From: Buttiauxella brennerae ATCC 51605
GTDB taxonomy: Bacteria > Pseudomonadota > Gammaproteobacteria > Enterobacterales > Enterobacteriaceae
Reading direction: 5' to 3'
Assembly (NCBI RefSeq): GCF_001654925.1
Contig: NZ_LXER01000015.1
Coordinates: forward strand, 124,001-188,000
Length of the DNA stretch: 64,000 nt
Positions 49,293-57,112 of this stretch are shown here, piece by piece. Position 1 is the stretch's first letter; each line of letters starts with the position of its first letter. The notes under the pieces are model-generated. The model was not told where the DNA came from, did no database searches, and saw nothing but the letters and a program-made list of their open reading frames with translations. Both the position numbers and the translations under genes were made by a program.

Positions 49293-50438
49293 TTAGCGGC
49301 CACCCATAATGGCGATATAATCCTGGGTCCAGCGACTGTACGGCACGAATTTACCGCCTTCGGCGACCGGAGTTTTCCAGAACACAATCTTATCGAAGTA
49401 GTTGTAGCCGTTGGTTTCACAGCCTTTGTCACCCAGAAGCGTACTGGCTTTACAGCCTTCCGCTACCGCAGGCAGTGAGCCAAACCAGGCCGCCACGTCC
49501 CCCTGGACTTTCGCTTTTAGCGAGTGGTCCATCCATTTGTAGGCGCAGTTCATATGTTTCGCATCAGCATGCAGCATGGTGGTATCTGCCCACCCGGTGA
49601 CGCCCTCTTTCGGGAATACGGTGGCAATCGGCTGGCCTTCACCTTTCAGGGCGTTAGCCTGATACGGCCAGGCGCTGGAAGCGACCACGCCTTCATTTTT
49701 GAAATCGCTCATCTGAACGGTGGTGTCATGCCAGTAACGGTGAATCAGACCGTGTTGGTCACGCAGTACCTTCAGCACTGCCGCGTATTGTTCTTCGGTG
49801 AGCTGGTACGGGTCGGTAATCCCCAGTTGTGGCTGTGTGGCTTTCACAAAAAGCGCGGCATCGGCGATGTAAATTGGCCCATCGTAGGCCTGCACGCGGC
49901 CCTGGTTAGTTTTGCCATCCGGCAAATCTTGTTTGACGAACACCACGCCCCAGCTGTCAGGCGGTGTCGGGAAGGTTTTGGTGTTGTACATCAGCAGGTT
50001 TGGCCCCCACTGATACGGCGTGCCGTACACTTTGCCGTCGACGTTAAACCAGGATCCTTTCACCAGGCGCGGATCGACGTTTTTCCAGTTTGGGATCAGC
50101 GCCGTGTTAATCGGCTGCACGCGTTTGCCCATAATCAGGCGCAAAGAGGCATCGCCCGAGGCGGTGACCAGGTCATAACCGCCCTTCGCCATTAAGCTGA
50201 CCATTTCGTCAGAGGTCGCCGCCGTTTTCACGTTCACTTTACAGCCGGTCTCTTTTTCGAAATCGGTGACCCAGTTATACGCTTTGTCGGTATCACCACG
50301 TTCGATATACCCCGGCCAGGCGATGATATCGAGCTGCCCTTCACCGGCACCAATTTTGTCCGGAAGCCCTGCCGCCTGTGCAGAAAGCACGGTCAAACAG
50401 AGTGTTGAAAGAGACCATATAGCCTGTTTTGTTCGCAT
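49293..50438 (-). CDS. ydcS: ABC substrate-binding protein YdcS
   Basis: 381 residues from the ATG at 50438, the exact length of E. coli YdcS; the longer frame is rejected. Signal peptide cut near SAQA-AG. PotD-like domain with GQLDIIAWPGYIERG at its start. Binds putrescine-type polyamines; the E. coli protein has also been reported to synthesise short-chain polyhydroxybutyrate and to take part in DNA uptake. First gene of the operon; in E. coli it directly follows ydcR, but here four other elements intervene. Confidence 0.95.
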   Translation of the reverse strand: MRTKQAIWSLSTLCLTVLSAQAAGLPDKIGAGEGQLDIIAWPGYIERGDTDKAYNWVTDFEKETGCKVNVKTAATSDEMVSLMAKGGYDLVTASGDASLRLIMGKRVQPINTALIPNWKNVDPRLVKGSWFNVDGKVYGTPYQWGPNLLMYNTKTFPTPPDSWGVVFVKQDLPDGKTNQGRVQAYDGPIYIADAALFVKATQPQLGITDPYQLTEEQYAAVLKVLRDQHGLIHRYWHDTTVQMSDFKNEGVVASSAWPYQANALKGEGQPIATVFPKEGVTGWADTTMLHADAKHMNCAYKWMDHSLKAKVQGDVAAWFGSLPAVAEGCKASTLLGDKGCETNGYNYFDKIVFWKTPVAEGGKFVPYSRWTQDYIAIMGGR

Positions 50439-50580
50439 TGCTGCTACTCCTGTCTGAAAGATAAAGGCGGCACGACATGGGTTGTGAGTGCCAAAAGTGC
50501 AAAAAAATCCCCGTACAAAAACAATAGTCTGCGTAAATATGGCAAGCAGGCTGCTGACAGGAAATTTCACCAGGTTGTGA

Positions 50581-50608
50581 TACAGGGCGCAGTAAAGTGC
50601 GCCCTGTA
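50581..50608. repeat. Perfect 11-bp hairpin upstream of ydcS
   Basis: TACAGGGCGCA (50581-50591), loop GTAAAG, TGCGCCCTGTA (50598-50608). No T run on either strand. It stands between the dead VOC gene and ydcS and may insulate the ydcS promoter. Confidence 0.65.
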
Positions 50609-50730
50609 GATTTGTACCGCGGTAAGATAACTGGATGATTTTTAAAGTGTAGATAAGGTCTAAGCGAGGCGGTAAGTTCGCGCTACCGATTTGCGCAATT
50701 ATCGAAATTTCATATGGATGGAGATAATAA

Positions 50731-50904
50731 ATGCAGGTTGCTCATATCGCCAAAAGCCTTGGCTCCGTCTAAGCGGTGGATACGCTGGTCGCCAACCTCA
50801 AACCTTTGGGGGCTTTAGTCCATGAGGCTCGCTGGACAGGTGACGGTTTTTACGAAGCCGTGATTTCCGACCCCGACGGTAATCTGATTGAAATCACGTC
50901 GTGA
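50731..50904 (+). pseudogene. Remnant of a VOC (glyoxalase/bleomycin-resistance) family gene
   Basis: Reads MQVAHIAKSLGSV, then TAA at 50770, then [20 protein letters not shown] and ends in [13 protein letters not shown] with TGA at 50902. This is the C-terminal half of a VOC-fold protein; the N-terminal half is missing and the internal stop sits where relatives have Glu or Gln. It lies inside the extra DNA between ydcR and ydcS. Confidence 0.75.
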
Positions 50905-50928
50905 TGTTTTAATGCGGTAAAAGAAGGA

Positions 50929-50959
50929 AAACCTAAAGCCGGTTAACGGCTTTGGGTTT
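50929..50959 (-). terminator. Terminator of the toxin-antitoxin operon
   Basis: 13-bp stem (AAACCTAAAGCCG with CGGCTTTGGGTTT, one T-G pair) and loop GTTAA; on the minus strand TTTTCCTTC follows. It spans the toxin stop codon. Confidence 0.75.
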
Positions 50960-51284
50960 CGATTAAGCGCAGGTCTGCTTTGCGTTGGCGCTTGAGCATT
51001 TCGTAGAAATTCTCATGGACACCGAGGCTCAGTAAATAAAGCTCTAAGCGTGCATCCTGCCAGCTATAACCCAGCAGCGCCTGCTGGTTATTAATCCGAA
51101 ATTTATGCACCCGTAAATAGCTGAGATCACCCTTTTTACGCTCGCCAATTTCCGGTTCGGCAATCACCTTTTCAATTTCGTCTTCCACTTGCGCCAGGAA
51201 GGTTTCTGGCAGTTTCTCCAGAGCCTTTCCAAAACGCGCGGTTTCATACACCGTCAAGGGTTTGCCGTTTCGTTCTGCGGACAT
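50943..51284 (-). CDS. RelE/ParE family type II toxin
   Basis: 113 residues. Starts YETARFGKALEKLPETF and continues IGERKKGDLSYLRVHKFRI with LYLLSLGVHENFYEML, typical of the ParE/RelE fold's short beta-sheet and C-terminal helix. Target (ribosome-bound mRNA or gyrase) cannot be told from sequence. Its ATG lies inside the 3' end of the antitoxin gene (41-base overlap), the usual arrangement for coupled pairs. Confidence 0.82.
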   Translation of the reverse strand: MSAERNGKPLTVYETARFGKALEKLPETFLAQVEDEIEKVIAEPEIGERKKGDLSYLRVHKFRINNQQALLGYSWQDARLELYLLSLGVHENFYEMLKRQRKADLRLIETQSR

Positions 51285-51495
51285 ATTTTTTCACTCTGCC
51301 ATTTTCCATTTCGCTTTGCGCCAGCATCGTTTCTTTAATAAAGCTGTAAGGTAAGTCAGGGTTATCTTCAACGATTTGCCCAATCTTCGCCCAATACTCT
51401 ATTTGTTTTGGCACGCTCCGGCTGCAGGCGTCGGCGTGAATTTTGACATCCGCTACAAACTGGTCATCTAACCGTATGCTAATAGCCATGTTCAT
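51244..51495 (-). CDS. ParD-like antitoxin
   Basis: 83 residues, preceded by AAGGAGGTGAT and a second GGAG. N-terminal beta strand AISIRLDD and SRSVPKQIEYWAKIGQIVEDNPDLPYSF are hallmarks of the ParD_like family, in which a ribbon-helix-helix binds DNA and the C-terminus covers the toxin. The C-terminal tail is basic (GRVKKYVRRTKRQ). Cognate to the overlapping RelE-type toxin; the pair presumably autoregulates. Confidence 0.82.
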   Translation of the reverse strand: MNMAISIRLDDQFVADVKIHADACSRSVPKQIEYWAKIGQIVEDNPDLPYSFIKETMLAQSEMENGRVKKYVRRTKRQTLDGV

Positions 51496-51603
51496 ACTCC
51501 ATCACCTCCTTGTGACCTTCAGTTGTGAATAAGTTTACGCGCATATTTTCGCGTAATGCGACAAAATGTCGCAAATTTGCGAGATGGGTTCAAGAACTAT
51601 TTT

Positions 51604-52140
51604 TTATACGACTTTTGGGTTCGAAATTCGGTAAAGAATGTGACGTCTCAAAGGGTGGTTTTCTGCCAGCATGGGGTGATCAAATTCTTCGCAACGGGTC
51701 ATGCCAATTTTTTCCATCACACGCTGTGAAGGTAAGTTTGTCAGCGCGGTAAAGGCGACAATCTCTTCCATCGCAAATTGCTTAAAACCGATTTCCAGTG
51801 CTTTACGCGCGGCTTCTGGCGCATAGCCCTTGCCCCAGAAGGCTTTATCGAGCCGCCAACCGATTTCAATCACCGGGGAAAACGGCAGTTCGTAACCCGG
51901 AATATTCAGGCCGACAAACCCGATAAACGCCCCACTGCTTTTTTCTTCCACTGCCCATAATCCCCAACCTTTATCGGCGAGGATCTGTTCGACAGCATTC
52001 ACCATACTGTCGCTTTCTTCGCGAGTTCGTGTACTGGGGAAATAGCGCATAACGTCAGGGTCGGCATTCATCGCTGCAAAGGGTTCGCGGTCGCTTTGTT
52101 TCCACAGTCGTAAAATCAGACGTTCGGTGTGGTGCTCCAT
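51604..52140 (-). CDS. RimJ/RimL-type GNAT acetyltransferase
   Basis: 178 residues from the ATG at 52140, five bases after AAGGAG; an in-frame GTG two codons upstream is too close to that site. Motif A/Q-loop AFWGKGYAPEAARKALEIGF near residue 92 and NLPSQRVMEKIGM near 132. Probably acetylates an amino group on a small molecule or protein N-terminus; no specificity clue. Follows ydcR closely (three bases) and may be co-transcribed with it. Confidence 0.85.
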   Translation of the reverse strand: MEHHTERLILRLWKQSDREPFAAMNADPDVMRYFPSTRTREESDSMVNAVEQILADKGWGLWAVEEKSSGAFIGFVGLNIPGYELPFSPVIEIGWRLDKAFWGKGYAPEAARKALEIGFKQFAMEEIVAFTALTNLPSQRVMEKIGMTRCEEFDHPMLAENHPLRRHILYRISNPKVV

Positions 52141-52142
52141 TT

Positions 52143-53555
52143 TCACTCCTTAATTTGTTGTCGAATCAAATCAGCCAGCCGCTGCACAGCATGCTTTTCC
52201 CGCTCGCCTAAAGCCCAGGAAGCATTCAGGCGGAAGTAGTGGTCCCAGGTGCGCCCGGTGGTAAACATTTTGCCAGGCGCGATGCTGATTTTGTTGGCAA
52301 TCGCCTGTTCACTTAACAGGCTGGCATCCATGTATTCCGGCAACTCCACCCATAAAAAATAGCCGCTTTCGCTGTGGTGAATTTTAACCTCGCTGGGGAA
52401 ATACTGGTGCAACGCTTGCCAGGTTTGCTGCTTACGTTCAGCGAGTATTCGCCGCAGTTTGCGCAGATGCGTGTCGTAACGTTTGGTCGCCAGGTAATCA
52501 ACCAGCGCCAGCTGCATAGGTGAGCTGGTGGAGAGCGTGCTCATTAATTGCAGTTGCTGGATGCGCCGCGCATGTTTCCCCGCCGCCACCCAGCCGATAC
52601 GAAACCCGGCCACCAGGCATTTTGAGAAGGACGAGCAGTGCAGCGTAATGCCCTGTTCGTCCCAGGCTCTGGCGGGCAACGGGCGCTCACGTCCGTAATA
52701 CAGCTCGCTGTAAACATCATCTTCAATCAGCGTAACGTTGTGAAGTTGCAGCAATTCAACCAGTTGCTTTTTCTTTTCAGGTGACAACGTCACGCCGAGT
52801 GGGTTCTGGCTGTTGGTCATTAACCAGCACGCCTTCACCGGGTAATCGTTGAGTGCCTGTTTCAGCGCCACTAAATCAATGCCGCTTTCCGGATCGGTCG
52901 CCACCGATAACGCTTTTAAGCGCAAGCGTTCGAGTGCCTGCAACGCCCCGTAGAAACACGGGTTTTCAACAATCACCCAATCGCCCGGTTCGGTAACGGC
53001 TTGCAGACTGAGGTTCAGCGCTTCGAGCGCACCGGCAGTAATCACAATTTCATCCGGGGACACTTGCATCCCCTGTTGTGCGTAACGCCGGGCGATGGCA
53101 TGGCGCAACGCTTCGTTACCCGGTGGCAGGTTTTCAATCACGCTCATGGCCGTCGCCGTTTTGCTGACCGTCGCCAGCGAGCGGTTTAACTGCTGGAGCG
53201 GGAACAAGCGCGGGTCAGGAAACGCCGAGCCGAACGGCACCACGCTTGCGTCGCAGCTGGCCTGCAACACATCAAAAATGTAGGTATTAATATCGACCGC
53301 TTCATCACGCATCACTTTCACGGGCGCGAGTGTGCTACGCACGGCGGGACGGGGTGCCACGTAATAACCAGACTGCGGCCTTGCCACAATGACGCCCTGA
53401 CTTTCGAGCGTCTGATAGGCATGACTGACGGTCATAAAACTCATGCCGCTCATCACGACCTGCTCGCGCAATGACGGTAATTTGTCGCCTGGCAGCCACG
53501 CACCAAGGGCAATCTGGTCAATAATTTGCTGCGCAAGTTGTTGGTATTTTTTCAT
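52143..53555 (-). CDS. ydcR: MocR/GntR family aminotransferase-like regulator YdcR
   Basis: 470 residues, close to E. coli YdcR (468). GntR winged helix at 1-70 (LPSLREQVVMSGMSFMTVSHAYQTLESQG) and an aspartate-aminotransferase fold behind it, with the PLP-binding Lys in CSSFSKCLVAGFRIGW. MocR proteins sense PLP or amines. E. coli YdcR sits next to ydcS and is its presumed regulator; here an accessory segment has come between them. Confidence 0.92.
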   Translation of the reverse strand: MKKYQQLAQQIIDQIALGAWLPGDKLPSLREQVVMSGMSFMTVSHAYQTLESQGVIVARPQSGYYVAPRPAVRSTLAPVKVMRDEAVDINTYIFDVLQASCDASVVPFGSAFPDPRLFPLQQLNRSLATVSKTATAMSVIENLPPGNEALRHAIARRYAQQGMQVSPDEIVITAGALEALNLSLQAVTEPGDWVIVENPCFYGALQALERLRLKALSVATDPESGIDLVALKQALNDYPVKACWLMTNSQNPLGVTLSPEKKKQLVELLQLHNVTLIEDDVYSELYYGRERPLPARAWDEQGITLHCSSFSKCLVAGFRIGWVAAGKHARRIQQLQLMSTLSTSSPMQLALVDYLATKRYDTHLRKLRRILAERKQQTWQALHQYFPSEVKIHHSESGYFLWVELPEYMDASLLSEQAIANKISIAPGKMFTTGRTWDHYFRLNASWALGEREKHAVQRLADLIRQQIKE

Positions 53556-53703
53556 TTTAACCTGTGCTTAGCGTCTATATCAGTGCGATAAAAATACAAT
53601 GATTTGGTTAACTGTTATAGCTAAATAACACATTTCTGTTTCTGCTCAATGTCCGCCAGTCTCTTTACCATAGCCTTGACGTTCTTGTGCCATGAGGTTG
53701 TGC

Positions 53704-55104
53704 ATGTTTGGTTTAGATGCTTTTCATCTTGCGAGGGTTCAGTTTGCATTTACTGTCTCCTTCCACATTATTTTCCCCGCCATCACCATAGGGCTGGCCA
53801 GTTATCTGGCGGTGCTTGAAGGGCTGTGGCTGAAATCTAAAAAACCGGTTTATCGTTCGCTCTACGACTTCTGGTCGAAGATATTCGCGGTTAACTTCGG
53901 TATGGGCGTGGTGTCCGGGCTGGTGATGGCCTATCAGTTCGGTACCAACTGGAGCGGTTTTTCTCAGTTTGCGGGCAGTATTACCGGCCCGCTACTGACC
54001 TACGAAGTACTGACGGCATTTTTCCTTGAAGCCGGGTTCCTGGGCGTAATGCTTTTTGGCTGGAAGCGCGTGGGGCCAGGGCTGCACTTTTTTGCCACCT
54101 GTATGGTCGCGCTGGGCACGCTTATTTCGACGTTCTGGATCCTGGCCTCCAACAGCTGGATGCAAACGCCGCAAGGGTTTGAAATCCACAATGGACAGGT
54201 GGTGCCGGTTGACTGGTTTGCGGTGGTGTTTAACCCCTCCTTCCCTTATCGCCTGTTGCATATGTCGGTGGCTGCGTTCCTCAGTAGCGCGTTTTTTGTC
54301 GGCGCGTCGGCGGCATGGCATTTGCTGCGTGGCAACAAAACCCCGGCAATCAAAACCATGTTTTCCATGGCGTTGTGGATGGCGTTAATCGTGGCCCCAC
54401 TGCAAGCGATGATTGGTGATATGCACGGGCTGAATACCCTGAAGCATCAGCCAGCCAAAATTGCCGCTATTGAAGGGCACTGGGAAAATGTGCCGGGTGA
54501 GCCAACGCCATTGTTGCTGTTCGGCTGGCCGGACATGGAACAGGAGCGCACGCGTTTCGGGTTGGAAATCCCGGCGTTGGGCAGTCTGATTCTCACCCAT
54601 AGTCTGGATAAACAGGTTCCCGCGCTAAAAGAGTTCCCAAAAGAAGACCGTCCTAATTCAACTATCGTGTTCTGGTCTTTCCGCATGATGGCGGGTCTGG
54701 GCATGCTGATGATTCTGGCGGGCATTTTCAGCCTGTGGTTGCGCTATCGCGACCGTTTATATGAAAACCGCGCTTTCCTGCGCTTTATGTTGTGGATGGG
54801 TCCATCGGGTCTAATCGCTATTCTCGCCGGTTGGGTGACGACCGAAGTGGGCCGCCAGCCCTGGGTAGTATATGGCCTGCTGCGCACTAAAGATGCCGTT
54901 TCAGCACACGGTAATCTGCAAATGAGCATCAGCCTGCTGACGTTCTTTGTGGTGTATATGTCGGTATTTGGCGTGGGTTACAGCTATATGATCCGCCAGA
55001 TTAAGAAAGGGCCGCAGCCGTTTAATGACGATACGCCGCCCCCGCATGGCACACCTTCACGCCCACTTTCTGCGGCAACCGAATCATTTGAGGAGCCACG
55101 CTAA
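53704..55104 (+). CDS. cioA: Cyanide-insensitive cytochrome bd-type quinol oxidase subunit I
   Basis: 466 residues from the ATG at 53704 (GAGG upstream; an earlier ATG at 53692 lacks a site). Nine helices; haem ligands recognisable as His in SFHIIFPAITIG, His in LLHMSVAAFL and Met in NLQMSISLLTFF. The Q loop is short, as in CioA rather than the long-loop CydA. GWVTTEVGRQPWVVYGLLRT is the conserved quinol-side block. Overlaps by one base with cioB. Reduces oxygen to water with quinol electrons and resists cyanide in related enzymes. Confidence 0.92.
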   Translation: MFGLDAFHLARVQFAFTVSFHIIFPAITIGLASYLAVLEGLWLKSKKPVYRSLYDFWSKIFAVNFGMGVVSGLVMAYQFGTNWSGFSQFAGSITGPLLTYEVLTAFFLEAGFLGVMLFGWKRVGPGLHFFATCMVALGTLISTFWILASNSWMQTPQGFEIHNGQVVPVDWFAVVFNPSFPYRLLHMSVAAFLSSAFFVGASAAWHLLRGNKTPAIKTMFSMALWMALIVAPLQAMIGDMHGLNTLKHQPAKIAAIEGHWENVPGEPTPLLLFGWPDMEQERTRFGLEIPALGSLILTHSLDKQVPALKEFPKEDRPNSTIVFWSFRMMAGLGMLMILAGIFSLWLRYRDRLYENRAFLRFMLWMGPSGLIAILAGWVTTEVGRQPWVVYGLLRTKDAVSAHGNLQMSISLLTFFVVYMSVFGVGYSYMIRQIKKGPQPFNDDTPPPHGTPSRPLSAATESFEEPR

Positions 55105-56117
55105 TGGGTATTGATCTGTCTGTTATCTGGTTTGTGATTATTGTTTTTTCTACCCTGATGTACATCGTGATGGACGGCTTTGATCTCGGTATCGGCATTC
55201 TGTTCCCGTTTGTGCATGATGCCGAAGACCGCGATGTGATGGTCAATAGCGTAGCCCCCGTCTGGGACGGCAATGAAACCTGGCTGGTTTTGGGCGGAGC
55301 GGCATTATTTGGTGCATTCCCGCTCGCTTACGCCGTGATTATTGATGCGCTGACCATTCCTCTGACCTTAATGCTGATTGGCCTGATCTTTCGCGGCGTG
55401 GCATTTGAGTTTCGTTTTAAAGCGACACCAGCGCACCGCCCGTTCTGGGACAAAGCGTTTATTGGTGGTTCGATGGTGGCAACGTTTTGCCAGGGCGTAG
55501 TAGTCGGTGCAGTTATCTCCGGTTTCCCGGTAACCGGGCGCACATTTAGCGGCGCACAGTCAGACTGGATAACGCCATTTAACCTGTTCTGCGGTGTCGG
55601 TTTGGTGGTGGCTTATGCATTGCTTGGCGCAAGCTGGCTGGTAATGAAAAGCGAAGATCCGCTGCTGAAAACCATGCGTAAGGTGGTGAAACCTCTGTTA
55701 CTCGTCATGTTAGTGATCATCGCCATCATCAGTATCTGGACGCCGCTTGCTCACCCGCAAATTGCCACGCGTTGGTTTAGCCTGCCAAACCTTTATTTCC
55801 TGTTGCCGGTTCCGCTGTTGGTGGTGCTATGCAGTGGCTGGTTATGGAAAGCCGTTGGGTCTGAACAGAGCTGGCACAGCACGCCATTCTTGCTGACGCT
55901 GGGCCTGATTTTTCTCGGTTTTAGCGGTCTTGGGATCAGTATCTGGCCCTATATTATTCCGCCGTCAATCACGCTCTGGCAGGCAGCAGCACCACCGCAA
56001 AGCCAGGGGTTTATGCTGGTCGGCGCGGTGTTTATTATCCCAATTATTTTGGTTTACACCTTCTGGAGTTATTACGTTTTCCGCGGAAAAGTACAGCATG
56101 GCGAGGGGTATCACTGA
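55104..56117 (+). CDS. cioB: Cytochrome bd-type quinol oxidase subunit II
   Basis: 337 residues, eight to nine membrane helices, typical start IWFVIIVFSTLMYIVMDGFD with the conserved Asp-Gly-Phe-Asp motif, and DGNETWLVLGGAALFGAFP. Partner of CioA; starts at the base that ends its stop codon. Its own stop overlaps the next, 40-codon gene (TGATG). Confidence 0.93.
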   Translation: MGIDLSVIWFVIIVFSTLMYIVMDGFDLGIGILFPFVHDAEDRDVMVNSVAPVWDGNETWLVLGGAALFGAFPLAYAVIIDALTIPLTLMLIGLIFRGVAFEFRFKATPAHRPFWDKAFIGGSMVATFCQGVVVGAVISGFPVTGRTFSGAQSDWITPFNLFCGVGLVVAYALLGASWLVMKSEDPLLKTMRKVVKPLLLVMLVIIAIISIWTPLAHPQIATRWFSLPNLYFLLPVPLLVVLCSGWLWKAVGSEQSWHSTPFLLTLGLIFLGFSGLGISIWPYIIPPSITLWQAAAPPQSQGFMLVGAVFIIPIILVYTFWSYYVFRGKVQHGEGYH

Positions 56118-56239
56118 TGAAACAGACTGGAATTCGCTTGATGTGGATGGTGGTGTTATGGGGCGGTAGCGTTCTGGCGCTGACCGCCGTCGGGATGGGG
56201 TTCCGGCTGCTGATGACAGCCGCCGGGTTTAAGTCCTGA
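56117..56239 (+). CDS. DUF2474 single-helix subunit of the bd-type oxidase
   Basis: 40 residues with one membrane helix (MWMVVLWGGSVLALTAVGMG). Overlaps the cioB stop by one base (TGATG), so translation is coupled. DUF2474 peptides are found after cioAB; by analogy with CydX/AppX they probably stabilise the haem site. Often missed by gene finders because of its length. Confidence 0.8.
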   Translation: MKQTGIRLMWMVVLWGGSVLALTAVGMGFRLLMTAAGFKS

Positions 56240-56248
56240 TATTCACTC

Positions 56249-57112
56249 TTATTGGGCCAACACACCCTTGGCCGCACTCATATAACGTAATGAGAAGTAG
56301 ACTCTGTCCTGCCCTGGCGGGACAGGCGTCGATAACCATTTTTGCTGATATTGTGCAGGCGCTGGCACGGCTTTAAACGTTTTCGCCTGTTTATCCTGGC
56401 GGAACAGTTCGATAACCTGTCCGGCAGAGGGCGCTTGCAGATACAACGCCCGTTCTGTGTCGCTCAATACTTGCGTTCCCACGCCATCTTGCACCCACAC
56501 TTTCACACCGCTATGGCTCAGGGTTGTCACCCATTTGCTGTAGCTGTCAGGCGTCATATTTCCCGCGAAGAAACTGCTCACCGCGACAGGTTTATCAGCA
56601 ACCGCTTGCAGCGATAAACGGCTCTTGTTCAGCCAGCTCTGCGCAACTTGTTGCATCTGCGGCTCACGCCAGCGATGGTCATCAAGTTCACTGCTGATGT
56701 ACCAGCCCGCAATAGATTGCACACCCAGCACACTCACCCAACGTTTCGCCACCGAGACATCATCGGCACGCAAGCGGTTGAGGTAGTTTTCCAGCACCGG
56801 AAGTGGCTGCTTTTGCCGTTCGAAAAACTGCCCATCGGCTGCAAGGCCGATAACCAGCTTCATGCCGCTGGCAGTCGTCAGCTGTGCTTTACGTTCCAGC
56901 CAGACGCGTGATTCACCGTCACGAAATGCCCCGTCATAGCGGCTCCACTGCAACACCAGAGTATCAATTCCCTGCCCTTTAAGTTTGCTCAACACGCTCT
57001 GCCACTGAGCGTCTGAAACGGTCATATCGCGCAACTGTGGCTGATACATCACTGCGTTCATCGCGTTGGCAAAAGGTGCAACCAGCAGCAACGCCGTTAA
57101 GAGTATTTTCAT
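56249..57112 (-). CDS. ybcH: YbcH-like DUF4434 protein of the NfrAB system
   Basis: 287 residues with a signal peptide (cut near ANA-MN). Begins MYQPQLRDMTVSDAQWQSVL and contains GWYISSELDDHRWRE, VQDGVG and FSLRYMSAAKGVLAQ, matching E. coli YbcH. A TIM-barrel glycosidase-like fold (DUF4434) is likely, possibly trimming the NfrB glycan. ATG overlaps the nfrA stop (TAATG). Confidence 0.83.
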   Translation of the reverse strand: MKILLTALLLVAPFANAMNAVMYQPQLRDMTVSDAQWQSVLSKLKGQGIDTLVLQWSRYDGAFRDGESRVWLERKAQLTTASGMKLVIGLAADGQFFERQKQPLPVLENYLNRLRADDVSVAKRWVSVLGVQSIAGWYISSELDDHRWREPQMQQVAQSWLNKSRLSLQAVADKPVAVSSFFAGNMTPDSYSKWVTTLSHSGVKVWVQDGVGTQVLSDTERALYLQAPSAGQVIELFRQDKQAKTFKAVPAPAQYQQKWLSTPVPPGQDRVYFSLRYMSAAKGVLAQ

